The notes under the pieces: generated by a model | What the model saw: only the letters and a program-made list of their open reading frames with translations | What the model was told of the DNA's origin: nothing | Databases searched by the model: none | Shown: one piece after another, positions 35,211-42,914 of the stretch | How the letters are laid out: each line of letters starts with the position of its first letter | Position numbering within the stretch: the first letter of the stretch is position 1 | Position numbers and translations under genes: made by a program | Source: Burkholderiales bacterium | Lineage (GTDB): Bacteria; Pseudomonadota; Gammaproteobacteria; Burkholderiales; Burkholderiaceae_C | Length of the DNA stretch: 48,387 nt | Direction: 5' to 3' | Assembly (NCBI GenBank): GCA_016213265.1 | Contig: JACRBA010000074.1 | Span: 1 to 48,387, forward strand

Positions 35211-36299
35211 TCACTCCGACCCCACCGCCGCAAACTGCCGCCGATCCACCCGCGCCTTGTCGAACTCGAACCACGGGTCGGGCTCGCCGTCCAGCGCGAA
35301 CTGCAGCTCGGCCCACAGCGCACGGCGGCGGGCCACGTCGTCGACGACCTGCTTCTTCACATGGTCCAGGCCCACCCGGTGCAGGTAGTGCACGGTGCGC
35401 TCCAGGTACCAGCCCTCGCGCCGGTACAGCTGCATGAAGGCGCCGGTGATCTCGATCACCTCCTCGGCCGTCTTCACCTTGCACAGGAACTGGGCCACCT
35501 CGGGCTTGATGCCGCCGTTGCCGCCCACGTGGAGCTCCCAGCCGGAGTCCACGCCGATCACGCCCACGTCCTTGATGCCCGACTCGGCGCAGTTGCGCGG
35601 GCAGCCGCTCACCGCGAACTTCACCTTGTGCGGCGCGTACATGCGCCACATCGCCCGCTCCAGGTCCTTGCCCAGCTGCGTGGAATCCTGCGTGCCCATG
35701 CGGCACCACTCGCTGCCCACGCAGGTCTTCACCGTGCGCAGCGCCTTGGCATACGCATGGCCCGAGGGCATGTCCAGGTCGCGCCACACCGCGGGCAGGT
35801 CCTCCTTCTTCACGCCCAGCAGGTCGATGCGTTGGCCGCCCGTCACCTTCACGGTGGGGATGCGGTACTTGTCCACCACGTCCGCGATGCGGCGCAGCTC
35901 CGCCGCGCTCGTTTCGCCGCCCCACATGCGCGGGATGACCGAATAGCTGCCGTCCTTCTGGATGTTGGCGTGGGCGCGCTCGTTGATGAAGCGGCTCTGC
36001 GGATCGTCCTGCGCTTCCTTCGGCCACGAGGAGATGAGGTAGTAATTCAGCGCCGGGCGGCAGCTGGCGCAGCCGTTGGGGGTCTTCCAGCCCAGGTGCT
36101 GCATGGTCTGCGGAATGGACAGCAGGTGGTCGCGGAAGATCGCGTCGCGCACGTCCTGGTGGCTCAGCTCGGTGCAGCCGCACATCGCCTTCTTCTTCGG
36201 CGCGGCCGAGTAGTCCCCCCCGGCCGTGAACATGATGAGCTGCTCCACCAGGCCGGTGCACGAGCCGCACGACGCACTGGCCTTGGTGTGCTTGCGCAC
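35211..36299 (-). CDS. nirB: Nitrite reductase large subunit NirB, C-terminal part after in-frame stop
   Basis: Carries the siroheme and iron-sulfur half of assimilatory NADH nitrite reductase. Seen: the end of the first BFD-type [2Fe-2S] motif (CGSCTGLVEQ), a second one (CGCTELSHQDVRDAI, CASCRPALNYYL), the ferredoxin-like half-domain RIPTVKVTGGQRIDLLGV, and the siroheme/[4Fe-4S] cysteines in TCVGSEWCRMGTQDST and SGCPRNCAESG. It is in the same frame as the upstream half; only a TAA (36312-36314) separates them. The first possible restart is the GTG at 36297-36299, 12 bp after the stop, with GGAGG too close to be an ideal ribosome site. Confidence 0.85.
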   Translation of the reverse strand: MRKHTKASASCGSCTGLVEQLIMFTAGGDYSAAPKKKAMCGCTELSHQDVRDAIFRDHLLSIPQTMQHLGWKTPNGCASCRPALNYYLISSWPKEAQDDPQSRFINERAHANIQKDGSYSVIPRMWGGETSAAELRRIADVVDKYRIPTVKVTGGQRIDLLGVKKEDLPAVWRDLDMPSGHAYAKALRTVKTCVGSEWCRMGTQDSTQLGKDLERAMWRMYAPHKVKFAVSGCPRNCAESGIKDVGVIGVDSGWELHVGGNGGIKPEVAQFLCKVKTAEEVIEITGAFMQLYRREGWYLERTVHYLHRVGLDHVKKQVVDDVARRRALWAELQFALDGEPDPWFEFDKARVDRRQFAAVGSE

Positions 36300-36311
36300 C
36301 TCCTCCAGCGT

Positions 36312-37655
36312 TTACAGGCCCTTGTCCTTGATGGCCTTGCAGATGGCGCCCTGGGTGACGCCGTTGCAGCCGCAGACCTCGTCGGTGTCGGCCATGGCCG
36401 CGGCCCTGTGGTGGCCCTCGTGGCCGGCGTCGCCGATGTTCGATTCGCCGAACATCAGCCGGTCGCGGATGTCCGCCACGGGGCGGCCCTCGCGCAGCAG
36501 CTTGAAATACCAGCTGCCGTCAACGGTGTCGCCGTACAGGCAGGCGCCCACCAGCTTGTCGCCCTGGAGCACCAGCTTCTTGTAAACGCCGCCATTGGGG
36601 GCGGTGGGGTCGCTCAGCACGATCTCCTCGGTGCCCTCGCCGCCCATGAAGTTGCCCGCGGAGAACAGATCGATGCCGGTCACCTTGAGCTTGGTGCTCA
36701 CCTGGCTGCCGGTGTAGCGGCCGATGCCGAACTCGGCCAGGTGCGTCGCGCACACCTTGCCCTGCTCGAACAGCGGCGCCACCAGGCCGTAGGCCACGCC
36801 GCGGTGCGCGGCGCACTCGCCCACCGCGTAGATGCGCGGGTCGGTCACGGTCTGCAGCGTGTCGCTGACCACGATGCCGCGCTGGCAGTGCAGCCCGGCG
36901 CGTTCGGCCAGCTCGGTGTTCGGCCGGATGCCCGCGGCCATCACCACCAGCTCGGCAGGGATCTCCCGGCCGTCCCGGAAGCGCACGGCGCGCACGCGGC
37001 CGTCGTCGCCGGCGAGCAGCGCCTGGGTCTGCGCGCCCATCTCGAAGTGCAGCCCGCGGGCTTCGAGCGACTGGCGCAGCATGCGCCCGGCCACGTCGTC
37101 GAGCTGGCGCTCCATCAGCCACGGCGCGATGTGCACCACCGTCACGTCCATGCCGCGCCGCATCAGGCCGTTGGCCGCCTCCAGGCCGAGCAGGCCGCCG
37201 CCGATGACGACGGCATGCCGGTGGCGTTGCGCCGCGTCGATCATGGCCTGCGTGTCCGCGATGTCGCGGTAGGTGATGACGCCGTCCAGCTCCTTGCCGG
37301 ACACCGGCAGGATGAAGGGCAGCGAGCCGGTGGCGATGAGCAGGCGGTCGTAGGGCGCGCGGGTGCCGTCGTCGGCCACCACCTCGCGCCGGACGCGGTC
37401 GATCTGCACCACCTGGCGCCCCAGGTGCAGCGTGATGCCGTGCTCGGCGTACCAGCCCAGCGGGTTGAGCACGATCTCGTCGAGCGTCTGCTCGCCGGCC
37501 AGCACCGGCGACAGCAGGATGCGGTTGTAGTTGGGGTGCGGCTCGGCGCCGAACACCGTGATGTCGTACAGGTCGGGCGCGATCTTCAGCAGCTCCTCCA
37601 GCGTGCGCACGCCGGCCATGCCGTTGCCGATCATCACGAGCTTCATCTTCTTCAT
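36312..37655 (-). CDS. nirB: Nitrite reductase large subunit NirB, N-terminal part ending at in-frame TAA
   Basis: 447 residues: FAD domain (IGNGMAGVRTLEEL, residues 9-22), NAD domain (VIGGGLLGLEAANGL), FAD end (IYAVGECAAHRG), and the start of a BFD-type [2Fe-2S] motif (VCGCNGVTQGAICKAI). It ends KDKGL-TAA, where relatives continue with an aromatic residue and TLEEVRKHTKAS. The stop is codon 448 of a frame that would otherwise give 814 residues, the normal NirB length. Start 37655 (MKKMKLVMIGNG) is chosen because AAAGGA lies about 8 nt upstream; the ATG at 37664 overlaps that site. Possible pseudogene, split enzyme or base error. Confidence 0.85.
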   Translation of the reverse strand: MKKMKLVMIGNGMAGVRTLEELLKIAPDLYDITVFGAEPHPNYNRILLSPVLAGEQTLDEIVLNPLGWYAEHGITLHLGRQVVQIDRVRREVVADDGTRAPYDRLLIATGSLPFILPVSGKELDGVITYRDIADTQAMIDAAQRHRHAVVIGGGLLGLEAANGLMRRGMDVTVVHIAPWLMERQLDDVAGRMLRQSLEARGLHFEMGAQTQALLAGDDGRVRAVRFRDGREIPAELVVMAAGIRPNTELAERAGLHCQRGIVVSDTLQTVTDPRIYAVGECAAHRGVAYGLVAPLFEQGKVCATHLAEFGIGRYTGSQVSTKLKVTGIDLFSAGNFMGGEGTEEIVLSDPTAPNGGVYKKLVLQGDKLVGACLYGDTVDGSWYFKLLREGRPVADIRDRLMFGESNIGDAGHEGHHRAAAMADTDEVCGCNGVTQGAICKAIKDKGL

Positions 37656-37839
37656 GCGGGGCATCCTTTCTGGACGGGGCGGTGCGCGCCCCGCGCGGGC
37701 CACACGCCGGGCGCACGCAGGGCGTGGCGGGGCCGATGTGCCGCGGGGGGCTCGAAGGGGGGAGGGGGTGGAATGCGCAGCGCCGCCGGGGCGGGGCGGT
37801 CTGGGCCCATGGGAACAGGGGCGAGAAGCTCCTGCGTGG

Positions 37840-37875
37840 GCGCTGTCGGTGCGCGGCGCCCGCGTCGTTGCGGGC
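37840..37875 (-). promoter_or_regulatory. Candidate two-hairpin ANTAR RNA target in nirB leader
   Basis: On the minus strand, hairpin 1 is GCCCGC-AACGAC-GCGGGC (37875-37858): a 6-bp stem and a hexaloop with A at 1 and G at 4. After 3 nt, hairpin 2 is GCGC-ACCGACA-GCGC (37854-37840), whose loop also has A at 1 and G at 4 but is seven nt when closed by C-G. Paired hairpins with A1/G4 hexaloops are the known binding motif of ANTAR antiterminators such as NasR. The motif lies about 185 nt before nirB, next to a divergent ANTAR gene. On the plus strand the loops do not fit. No T-tract terminator was seen after it. Confidence 0.6.
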
Positions 37876-37889
37876 TGGGCTGACGTGAC

Positions 37890-37904
37890 GCAAGTCCTGT
37901 GCCT
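37890..37904 (-). promoter_or_regulatory. Candidate sigma-54 promoter of nirB operon
   Basis: Minus strand AGGCAC-AGGAC-TTGC (37904-37890) has GG and GC separated by exactly 10 nt and matches TGGCAC-N5-TTGC at all but the first base. The predicted start site, 12 nt after the GC, is near 37878, three bases before the first ANTAR-type hairpin. Sigma-54 promoters followed by an ANTAR leader are known for the Klebsiella nas operon. Confidence 0.6.
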
Positions 37905-37960
37905 GTCGTGGGCGAAGGGGCACCCCAAGCGGCACACCGCCGCAGTCACAATCGCGCCCC

Positions 37961-39280
37961 ATGGCGGCGAGCGAGTGGCGAATCGAGGTGTGGACGGCGC
38001 AGCCGGTCGAGTGCACGGCGGCCGGAGTCGCCGGCATGGCGGCGTGGACGCAGGCGCTGGCGGCGCACGGCATGCACGTGCATGAAGCAGGCGGCCGCGC
38101 CGCGCTGGTGCACCGGCCGGACGCGCCCGCACCGGATCAGGTGGTGGCCTGGTGCGATGCCCACACGCTGGACGAGACCCTGCGGGCCCTGGCCGAGTGC
38201 CTGGCGAGCGAGCCCCGCTGGCCGGTGAGCCTGGTGTCGCCCGAGCTGCCCGCTGACATCCTGCAGCCCCTGTGGGCCGCCGGGCTGGCGGGCTGGTGGC
38301 CCCTGCACGCCGGGACGGCCGGCTGGCCGCAGGCGCTGGCCGGCGACCGCGCGCGCTGGCAACGCAGCGCCACGCTGAGGGCGGAGCTCGAACGCGCCCG
38401 CGCCCAGCTCGACGAGCGCAAGTACGTGGACCGCGCCAAGGGCGTGCTGATGAGCGCGCGCGGCATCGGCGAGGACGAGGCCTTCCGCCTGCTGCGCGGC
38501 GCCGCCATGCACGCCAACCTGCGTGTGGGCGAGGTGTCGCGCTCGGTCATCGAGGCCAGCCAGTGGGCCGAGGCCATCAACCGTGCGGGCCAGCTGCGCA
38601 TGCTCTCGCAGCGCATCGTCAAGCTCGCCGTGCAGCGCCTGGCGGGCATCGACGCCCGCCGCGCGCGCGCGCTGCTGGATGAATCGGTGGAGCGGGCGCG
38701 CGCCAACCTGGCCTACCTGGCTGCCTGCCCGCGGCTGGTGGATGCGCCGGCGGCCACCCAGGCCGCGTTGCAGGCCGTGGCCGATGCGTGGGAGGCGCTG
38801 TCGGCCCAGCTCACGCCGCGCCTGACGGCCGCCCAGCTGGCCGAGGTGGACCGCCGGGCCATGGTGCTGCTCGACGGCGCCGAGGCGCTCACCCGCGTGC
38901 TCGAGCACGACGGCGGCCGCCGCGCCCTGCGGCTGGTGAACACCTGCGGCCGCCAGCGCGCGCGTGTGCAGCGCCTGGCCAAGGACGTGCTGCTGGCCGC
39001 GCTGCTGGCCGAGCCGGCGCGCCTGGAGGGCCTCACCCCCCGCCTGGACGAGATCGCGGCGGCCTTCGTGGAGCTGGAGCAGGCGCCGCTGGCCAGCGCC
39101 GACACGCGCCAGCTGCTCGCGGCGGCGCAGGAGGAGTGGCTGCGCCTGCTGCGCGCCATCGACGCCGCCAGCAGCGGCGACAGCCGCGCCGTGGTGGCAC
39201 ACGCCGCGGACAGCCTGCTGGACATCATCGAGCGCCTGACCGCCGCCTACGAGCACAGCCTGCAAGTCATCATGTCCTGA
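37961..39280 (+). CDS. ANTAR-domain nitrate regulator with PilJ-type sensory box (NasR-like)
   Basis: 439 residues. Residues 1-130 look like a degenerate receiver or pseudo-receiver. The ANTAR RNA-binding domain (about 138-200) reads LDERKYVDRAKGVLMSARGIGEDEAFRLLRG, with the conserved A-K-G and E-A-F/Y. The C-terminal half is helical with a clear box NRAGQLRMLSQRIVKLA (207-223) and a second, eroded one (NTCGRQRARVQRLAKDV, 327-343), as in PilJ/NarX-type sensors. No signal peptide, so cytosolic. Divergent from nirB, which argues that it controls that operon by antitermination. Confidence 0.85.
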   Translation: MAASEWRIEVWTAQPVECTAAGVAGMAAWTQALAAHGMHVHEAGGRAALVHRPDAPAPDQVVAWCDAHTLDETLRALAECLASEPRWPVSLVSPELPADILQPLWAAGLAGWWPLHAGTAGWPQALAGDRARWQRSATLRAELERARAQLDERKYVDRAKGVLMSARGIGEDEAFRLLRGAAMHANLRVGEVSRSVIEASQWAEAINRAGQLRMLSQRIVKLAVQRLAGIDARRARALLDESVERARANLAYLAACPRLVDAPAATQAALQAVADAWEALSAQLTPRLTAAQLAEVDRRAMVLLDGAEALTRVLEHDGGRRALRLVNTCGRQRARVQRLAKDVLLAALLAEPARLEGLTPRLDEIAAAFVELEQAPLASADTRQLLAAAQEEWLRLLRAIDAASSGDSRAVVAHAADSLLDIIERLTAAYEHSLQVIMS

Positions 39281-39310
39281 TCGGAGCGAGGGCCACGCGA
39301 CCGCGCCTCC

Positions 39311-39316
39311 TACAAT
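39311..39316 (+). promoter_or_regulatory. Possible -10 box of minCDE
   Basis: TACAAT lies 28 bp before the minC ATG. No good -35 box is visible at 16-18 bp, so this is a weak prediction based on one element. Confidence 0.35.
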
Positions 39317-39343
39317 CGCGGCTTTCGTGAATGCAGGGCATCC

Positions 39344-40141
39344 ATGGGTGTTGTCTCGACGGGGGCCGGCCCCGCCGCCTTCGAACTGAAGCACACGAGC
39401 CTGCCGCTCGTGTCCATGCTGCTCCGGACCACCGACCTGGCCGCGCTCGGTGACGAGCTGGCGGCGCAGCTGCGCGAGGCGCCGCAGCTGTTCGACCAGG
39501 ACCCGGTGGCCATCGACTTCTCCGCCGTGGCCGGCGAGGCCGCGCCGCGCATGGACCTGCTGCTGGCGCTGCTGCGCAGCCACCGCCTGCTGCCCGTGGC
39601 TGCCCTCGGCGGCTCGGCCGAGCAGATGGCCGCAGCGCGCGAGGCAGGGCTGGCTGAGGCACCCGAGGCCGCCCCCGTGGCGCGCGCCCCCCGCGCCGCC
39701 GAGCCCGCGGTGCGCGAGGTGGAGGTGGTGCGTGAGGTCGAGGTCGTGCGTGAAGTGGAGGTCGTGCGTGAAGTGGAGGTCGTGCGCGAGGTGCCGGCGC
39801 CCGCCCAGCCCGCGCTGGTGGTGGACAAGCCGCTGCGCTCGGGCCAGCAGGTCTACGCCCGCGGCGGCGACCTGGTGGTGATGGCCGCCGTCAACCACGG
39901 TGCCGAGGTCATCGCCGACGGCCACATCCATGTGTACGCGCCGCTGCGCGGCAAGGCGATTGCCGGCAACCGCGGCAACACCGCGGCGCGCATCTTCGCC
40001 ACCTGCTTCGAACCCGAACTCATTGCCATCGCCGGTGTCTACCGCACCACCGAGACGCCGCTGCCGGCGGACGTCCTGGGCCAGCCGGCCCAGGTGCGGC
40101 TGGTGGACGACAAGCTGGTGATGGACCCGCTCAAGACCTGA
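39344..40141 (+). CDS. minC: Septum site-determining protein MinC
   Basis: 265 residues. Inhibits FtsZ ring formation away from mid-cell, recruited by MinD. The N-terminal MinC domain (about 1-105) holds FELKHTSLPLVSMLLRT. A linker of about 55 residues includes a four-fold REVEVV repeat (124-147). The C-terminal beta-helix domain (about 160-265) holds LRSGQQVYARGGDLVVMAAVNHGAEVIADG and LRGKAIAGNRGNTAARIF. First gene of minCDE. Confidence 0.95.
   Translation: MGVVSTGAGPAAFELKHTSLPLVSMLLRTTDLAALGDELAAQLREAPQLFDQDPVAIDFSAVAGEAAPRMDLLLALLRSHRLLPVAALGGSAEQMAAAREAGLAEAPEAAPVARAPRAAEPAVREVEVVREVEVVREVEVVREVEVVREVPAPAQPALVVDKPLRSGQQVYARGGDLVVMAAVNHGAEVIADGHIHVYAPLRGKAIAGNRGNTAARIFATCFEPELIAIAGVYRTTETPLPADVLGQPAQVRLVDDKLVMDPLKT
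39713..39793 (+). repeat. 18-bp tandem repeat in minC linker
   Basis: Four full units (39713-39784) plus half a unit, each encoding REVEVV. Units 3 and 4 are identical in DNA and the others differ at a few third positions, so the repeat grew by duplication but is kept under protein-level constraint. It lies in the linker between the two MinC domains. Confidence 0.92.
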
Positions 40142-40194
40142 CGGCGCTTCACCGCGCCTTCCCAACCCTCTCCAAATTCAAGGATTCGTCACCG

Positions 40195-41010
40195 ATGGCA
40201 AGAATCGTCGTGGTCACCTCCGGCAAGGGCGGGGTCGGCAAGACCACCACCAGCGCCAGCTTCTCTTCCGGCCTGGCCCTGCGCGGCCACAAGACGGCCG
40301 TGATCGACTTCGACGTCGGCCTGCGCAACCTCGACCTCATCATGGGCTGCGAGCGGCGCGTGGTGTACGACCTGATCAACGTGATCAACGGCGAGGCCAA
40401 CCTCAACCAGGCGCTCATCAAGGACAAGCACTGCGACAACCTGTTCGTGCTGCCCGCCTCGCAGACGCGCGACAAGGACGCCCTCACCAAGGAGGGCGTC
40501 GAGCGCGTGCTGAAGGACCTGGCCGAGATGGGATTCGACTACATCGTCTGCGATTCGCCCGCGGGCATCGAGACGGGCGCCCTGCTGGCCATGCACTTCG
40601 CCGACGAGGCGCTGATCGTCACCAACCCCGAGGTGTCGTCGGTGCGTGATTCCGACCGCATCCTGGGCATGCTGGCCAGCAAGACCAAGCGCGCCATGGA
40701 CGGCCAGGAGGCGGTGAAGGAGCACCTGCTCATCACCCGCTACAACCCCAGCCGCGTGCAGGAGGGCCACATGCTCTCGCTGGAGGACATCCAGGAGATC
40801 CTGCGCATCCCGCTGCTGGGCGTGGTGCCCGAGTCCGAGGCGGTGCTGCAGGCGTCCAACCAGGGCACGCCGGCCATCCACCTGAAGGACAGCGACGTGG
40901 CCGGCGCCTACGACGACCTGGTGGCCCGTTTCCTCGGCGAGCAGCGCCCCATGCGCTTCACCGAGGCCGTCAAGCCCGGCCTGTTCAAGCGCCTGTTCGG
41001 CGGGAGGTAA
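40195..41010 (+). CDS. minD: Septum site-determining ATPase MinD
   Basis: 271 residues. Membrane-binding ParA-type ATPase that carries MinC and oscillates with MinE. Deviant Walker [12 protein letters not shown] at residues 9-19, Walker B region [11 protein letters not shown], and the switch I region [14 protein letters not shown]. The C-terminal amphipathic membrane-targeting helix is LFKRLFGGR. 53 bp after minC and 5 bp before minE. Confidence 0.97.
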   Translation: MARIVVVTSGKGGVGKTTTSASFSSGLALRGHKTAVIDFDVGLRNLDLIMGCERRVVYDLINVINGEANLNQALIKDKHCDNLFVLPASQTRDKDALTKEGVERVLKDLAEMGFDYIVCDSPAGIETGALLAMHFADEALIVTNPEVSSVRDSDRILGMLASKTKRAMDGQEAVKEHLLITRYNPSRVQEGHMLSLEDIQEILRIPLLGVVPESEAVLQASNQGTPAIHLKDSDVAGAYDDLVARFLGEQRPMRFTEAVKPGLFKRLFGGR

Positions 41011-41015
41011 GCCCC

Positions 41016-41276
41016 ATGTCCTTCCTCTCCTTCCTGCTCGGCGAGAAGAAGAAGACCGCCAGCGTCGCCAAGGAGCGGCTGCAGATCATCCTGGCGCATG
41101 AGCGCTCGGGCCGCACCGGCGCCGACTACCTGCCTGCGCTGCAGCGCGAGCTGGTGGAGGTGATCAGCAAGTACGTGCGCATCAACCCGGGCGACATCCG
41201 CGTGCACCTGGAGCGCCAGGACAACCTGGAAGTGCTCGAGGTGAAGATCGAGCTGCCCGAGGCCTCGAAGCTCTGA
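41016..41276 (+). CDS. minE: Cell division topological specificity factor MinE
   Basis: 86 residues. Stimulates MinD ATPase and drives pole-to-pole oscillation. The N-terminal membrane-targeting and MinD-contact segment is [31 protein letters not shown]; the C-terminal dimer domain ends [19 protein letters not shown]. Last gene of the min operon, followed by a strong hairpin. Confidence 0.97.
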   Translation: MSFLSFLLGEKKKTASVAKERLQIILAHERSGRTGADYLPALQRELVEVISKYVRINPGDIRVHLERQDNLEVLEVKIELPEASKL

Positions 41277-41279
41277 GCG

Positions 41280-41314
41280 CCCGAGGGGCGGGCTCGAACA
41301 GCCCGCCCCTCGGG
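41280..41314 (+). terminator. Strong hairpin after minE
   Basis: A 14-bp perfect stem (41280-41293 with 41301-41314) and a 7-nt loop begin 4 bp after the minE stop. There is no T run after it, so if it terminates it does so by stem strength or with Rho. Confidence 0.6.
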
Positions 41315-41383
41315 GCATTCCCCAGGCGGGCACGCGGAACATCAGGTTGCACCCGGTGGCCGCCGAGCCGCCAGACTGCAGGG

Positions 41384-42067
41384 ATGTTCGGCCGATCCAA
41401 GCCCGTCGTCTTCGACCCCTACCGCCGCCAGCGCCAGCGCCGCGGCATCCCGCCCTGGCTCCTGCTGCTGCTCACCGGCCTGGTGGGCGGCGCCGCGGGG
41501 GTGATCTACCTGCAGGAGCGGCACCTGCCGCCGCGCCTGTCCCCGGCCGAGTCGGCCGCCCTGCGCAACAGCTTCGAGCAGGCCGACGCCGAGCGCCAGC
41601 GCCTGGCCGCCGAGCTGGCCAGCCTGCGCACGCGGCAGCAAGGCACCGAGGCCGAGCGCGCGCGCCTGGCCAGCGAGCTGGCCACGAGCCAGGCCGCCAC
41701 CCAGTCGCTGCAGGCCGACCTGGCCGCGCTCGTGGCCACCTTGCCGCCCGATCCGCGCCAGCAGGCCGTGGCCGTGCGTGCCGGCCGCTTCAGCGCACGC
41801 GAGGGCGGGCTCGACTACAGCGTGGTCTTCAGCCGCGCCGGCAAGGGCCGGCCCTTCCAGGGCGTGGTGCAGATCAGCGTGGCGGGTGACGGCCCCAAGG
41901 TGGAGGTGCCCGTGCAGCCGCTCAGCCTGCGCGCGCACGAGGTGCTGCACGGCCGCATCACGCTGCCCGAGGGCTTTCGCGCGCAGGAGGCCACGGTGCG
42001 GGTGCTCGACCGGCCGGGCGGCGCCACCCACGCGTTCCGCGTGCTCAAGGTGGGCAGCGAGGGCTGA
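41384..42067 (+). CDS. Coiled-coil membrane protein of unknown function
   Basis: 227 residues. A basic cytosolic start (FDPYRRQRQRRG), one transmembrane helix (about 24-43, PWLLLLLTGLVGGAAGVIYL), a coiled coil (about 56-118) rich in Ala/Glu/Arg heptads, then a beta-rich domain (AGRFSAREGGLDYSVVFSRAG to the C-terminus). The layout resembles a widespread Burkholderiales family of unknown function. The soluble domain is probably periplasmic. Confidence 0.75.
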   Translation: MFGRSKPVVFDPYRRQRQRRGIPPWLLLLLTGLVGGAAGVIYLQERHLPPRLSPAESAALRNSFEQADAERQRLAAELASLRTRQQGTEAERARLASELATSQAATQSLQADLAALVATLPPDPRQQAVAVRAGRFSAREGGLDYSVVFSRAGKGRPFQGVVQISVAGDGPKVEVPVQPLSLRAHEVLHGRITLPEGFRAQEATVRVLDRPGGATHAFRVLKVGSEG

Positions 42068-42150
42068 CGCTCGCGTGCGCCGGCGGGTGGCGGTAAGATA
42101 CCGCCACGGGTATGTGGCAACGGCGCCGCACCCGCATCCCTGGAGAGCGC

Positions 42151-42891
42151 ATGCCCGGCGAAGTTCACGTCATGCGGCGGATGGCGTCGCGGCCGGCGTC
42201 GCTGGCCGCCGCCACCCACTGCCCCCCGTGCGAGGTGCGCCCGCAGGCCTTGTTCGGCGCGCTGGCCGACGCCACGCTCTCCCATGTCCGGCTGGACATC
42301 GCCAGCGTGCCCCTGGCGGCGGACGAGTCCCTCTACCTGCGCGGCGAGACGGGCCCCGCGGCCTACACCGTGCGCTCGGGCCTGGTGCGCCTGGAGCGTG
42401 TCACCGAGGCGGGCCACCGGCGCATCGTGCGCCTGGCCGGCCGCGGCGAGCTCATCGGGCAGGAGGCCCTGCTGGAGCGGCCCTTCGCGGACGAGGCCGT
42501 GGCCTGCATGCCCACCGTGCTGTGCCGGCTGCCGCGCAGCGCCATCGAGCGCGTCGCCCAGGCCGACCCGGCGCTGCCCCGCGCGCTGATGCTGCGCTGG
42601 CAGGCGGCGCTCGAGCAGGCCGAGAGCTGGATCGCCGACATCTCCACCGGCCCATCGCGCCGGCGCATGCTCAAGCTGCTGGAGCGGCTGCTGCCGCATG
42701 CCGACGACCAGGGCCGCGTGTGGTTGCCGCGGCGCCAGGAGATCGGCGATATGCTGGACATCACGCTGGAAACCGCCAGCCGCCTGGTGAGCCAGCTGTC
42801 GCGCGAGGGTGTGCTGGCCAGCGTGGACGGCCGGCGCGCCACGGTGGACGTGGCGCGCCTGGCCCAGGTGCTGGTGGCGGCGGACCGCTGA
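42151..42891 (+). CDS. Crp/Fnr-family transcriptional regulator
   Basis: 246 residues. The N-terminal cyclic-nucleotide-binding-like beta roll (LYLRGETGPAAYTVRSGLVRLERVTEAGHRRIVRLAGRGELIGQEALL) is followed by the dimer helix and a winged helix with RQEIGDMLDITLETASRLVSQLSREGV, whose E-x-x-S-R recognition pattern is Fnr-like. Only two N-terminal cysteines (HCPPCEV) are present, fewer than the four of oxygen-sensing Fnr, so an iron-sulfur switch is doubtful. The ATG at 42151 follows TGGAGA; an earlier ATG at 42112 is possible. Confidence 0.88.
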   Translation: MPGEVHVMRRMASRPASLAAATHCPPCEVRPQALFGALADATLSHVRLDIASVPLAADESLYLRGETGPAAYTVRSGLVRLERVTEAGHRRIVRLAGRGELIGQEALLERPFADEAVACMPTVLCRLPRSAIERVAQADPALPRALMLRWQAALEQAESWIADISTGPSRRRMLKLLERLLPHADDQGRVWLPRRQEIGDMLDITLETASRLVSQLSREGVLASVDGRRATVDVARLAQVLVAADR

Positions 42892-42894
42892 GCC

Positions 42895-42914
42895 GCCGCT
42901 GCCGCGTCAGCGGC
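42895..42914. terminator. Possible bidirectional hairpin between convergent genes
   Basis: GCCGCTG (42895-42901) pairs with CAGCGGC (42908-42914) around a 6-nt loop, right between the ends of the Crp/Fnr and protease genes. No T run; weak support. Confidence 0.35.

Noticed and set aside
36312-36314. NirB stop as a recoded amino acid
   Set aside because: It is TAA, which is not used for selenocysteine or pyrrolysine; error, mutation or a split gene are the realistic options.
37656-38132. N-terminal extension of nirB to 38132
   Set aside because: It runs through the leader and into the divergent ANTAR gene; the family start is at 37655.
41280-41314. Attenuator or riboswitch after minE
   Set aside because: A simple hairpin between a stop codon and an unrelated gene; no alternative pairing was seen.
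42112-42150. Earlier ATG for the Crp/Fnr regulator
   Set aside because: The extra residues are basic and unlike the family, and a TGGAGA site precedes the later ATG.
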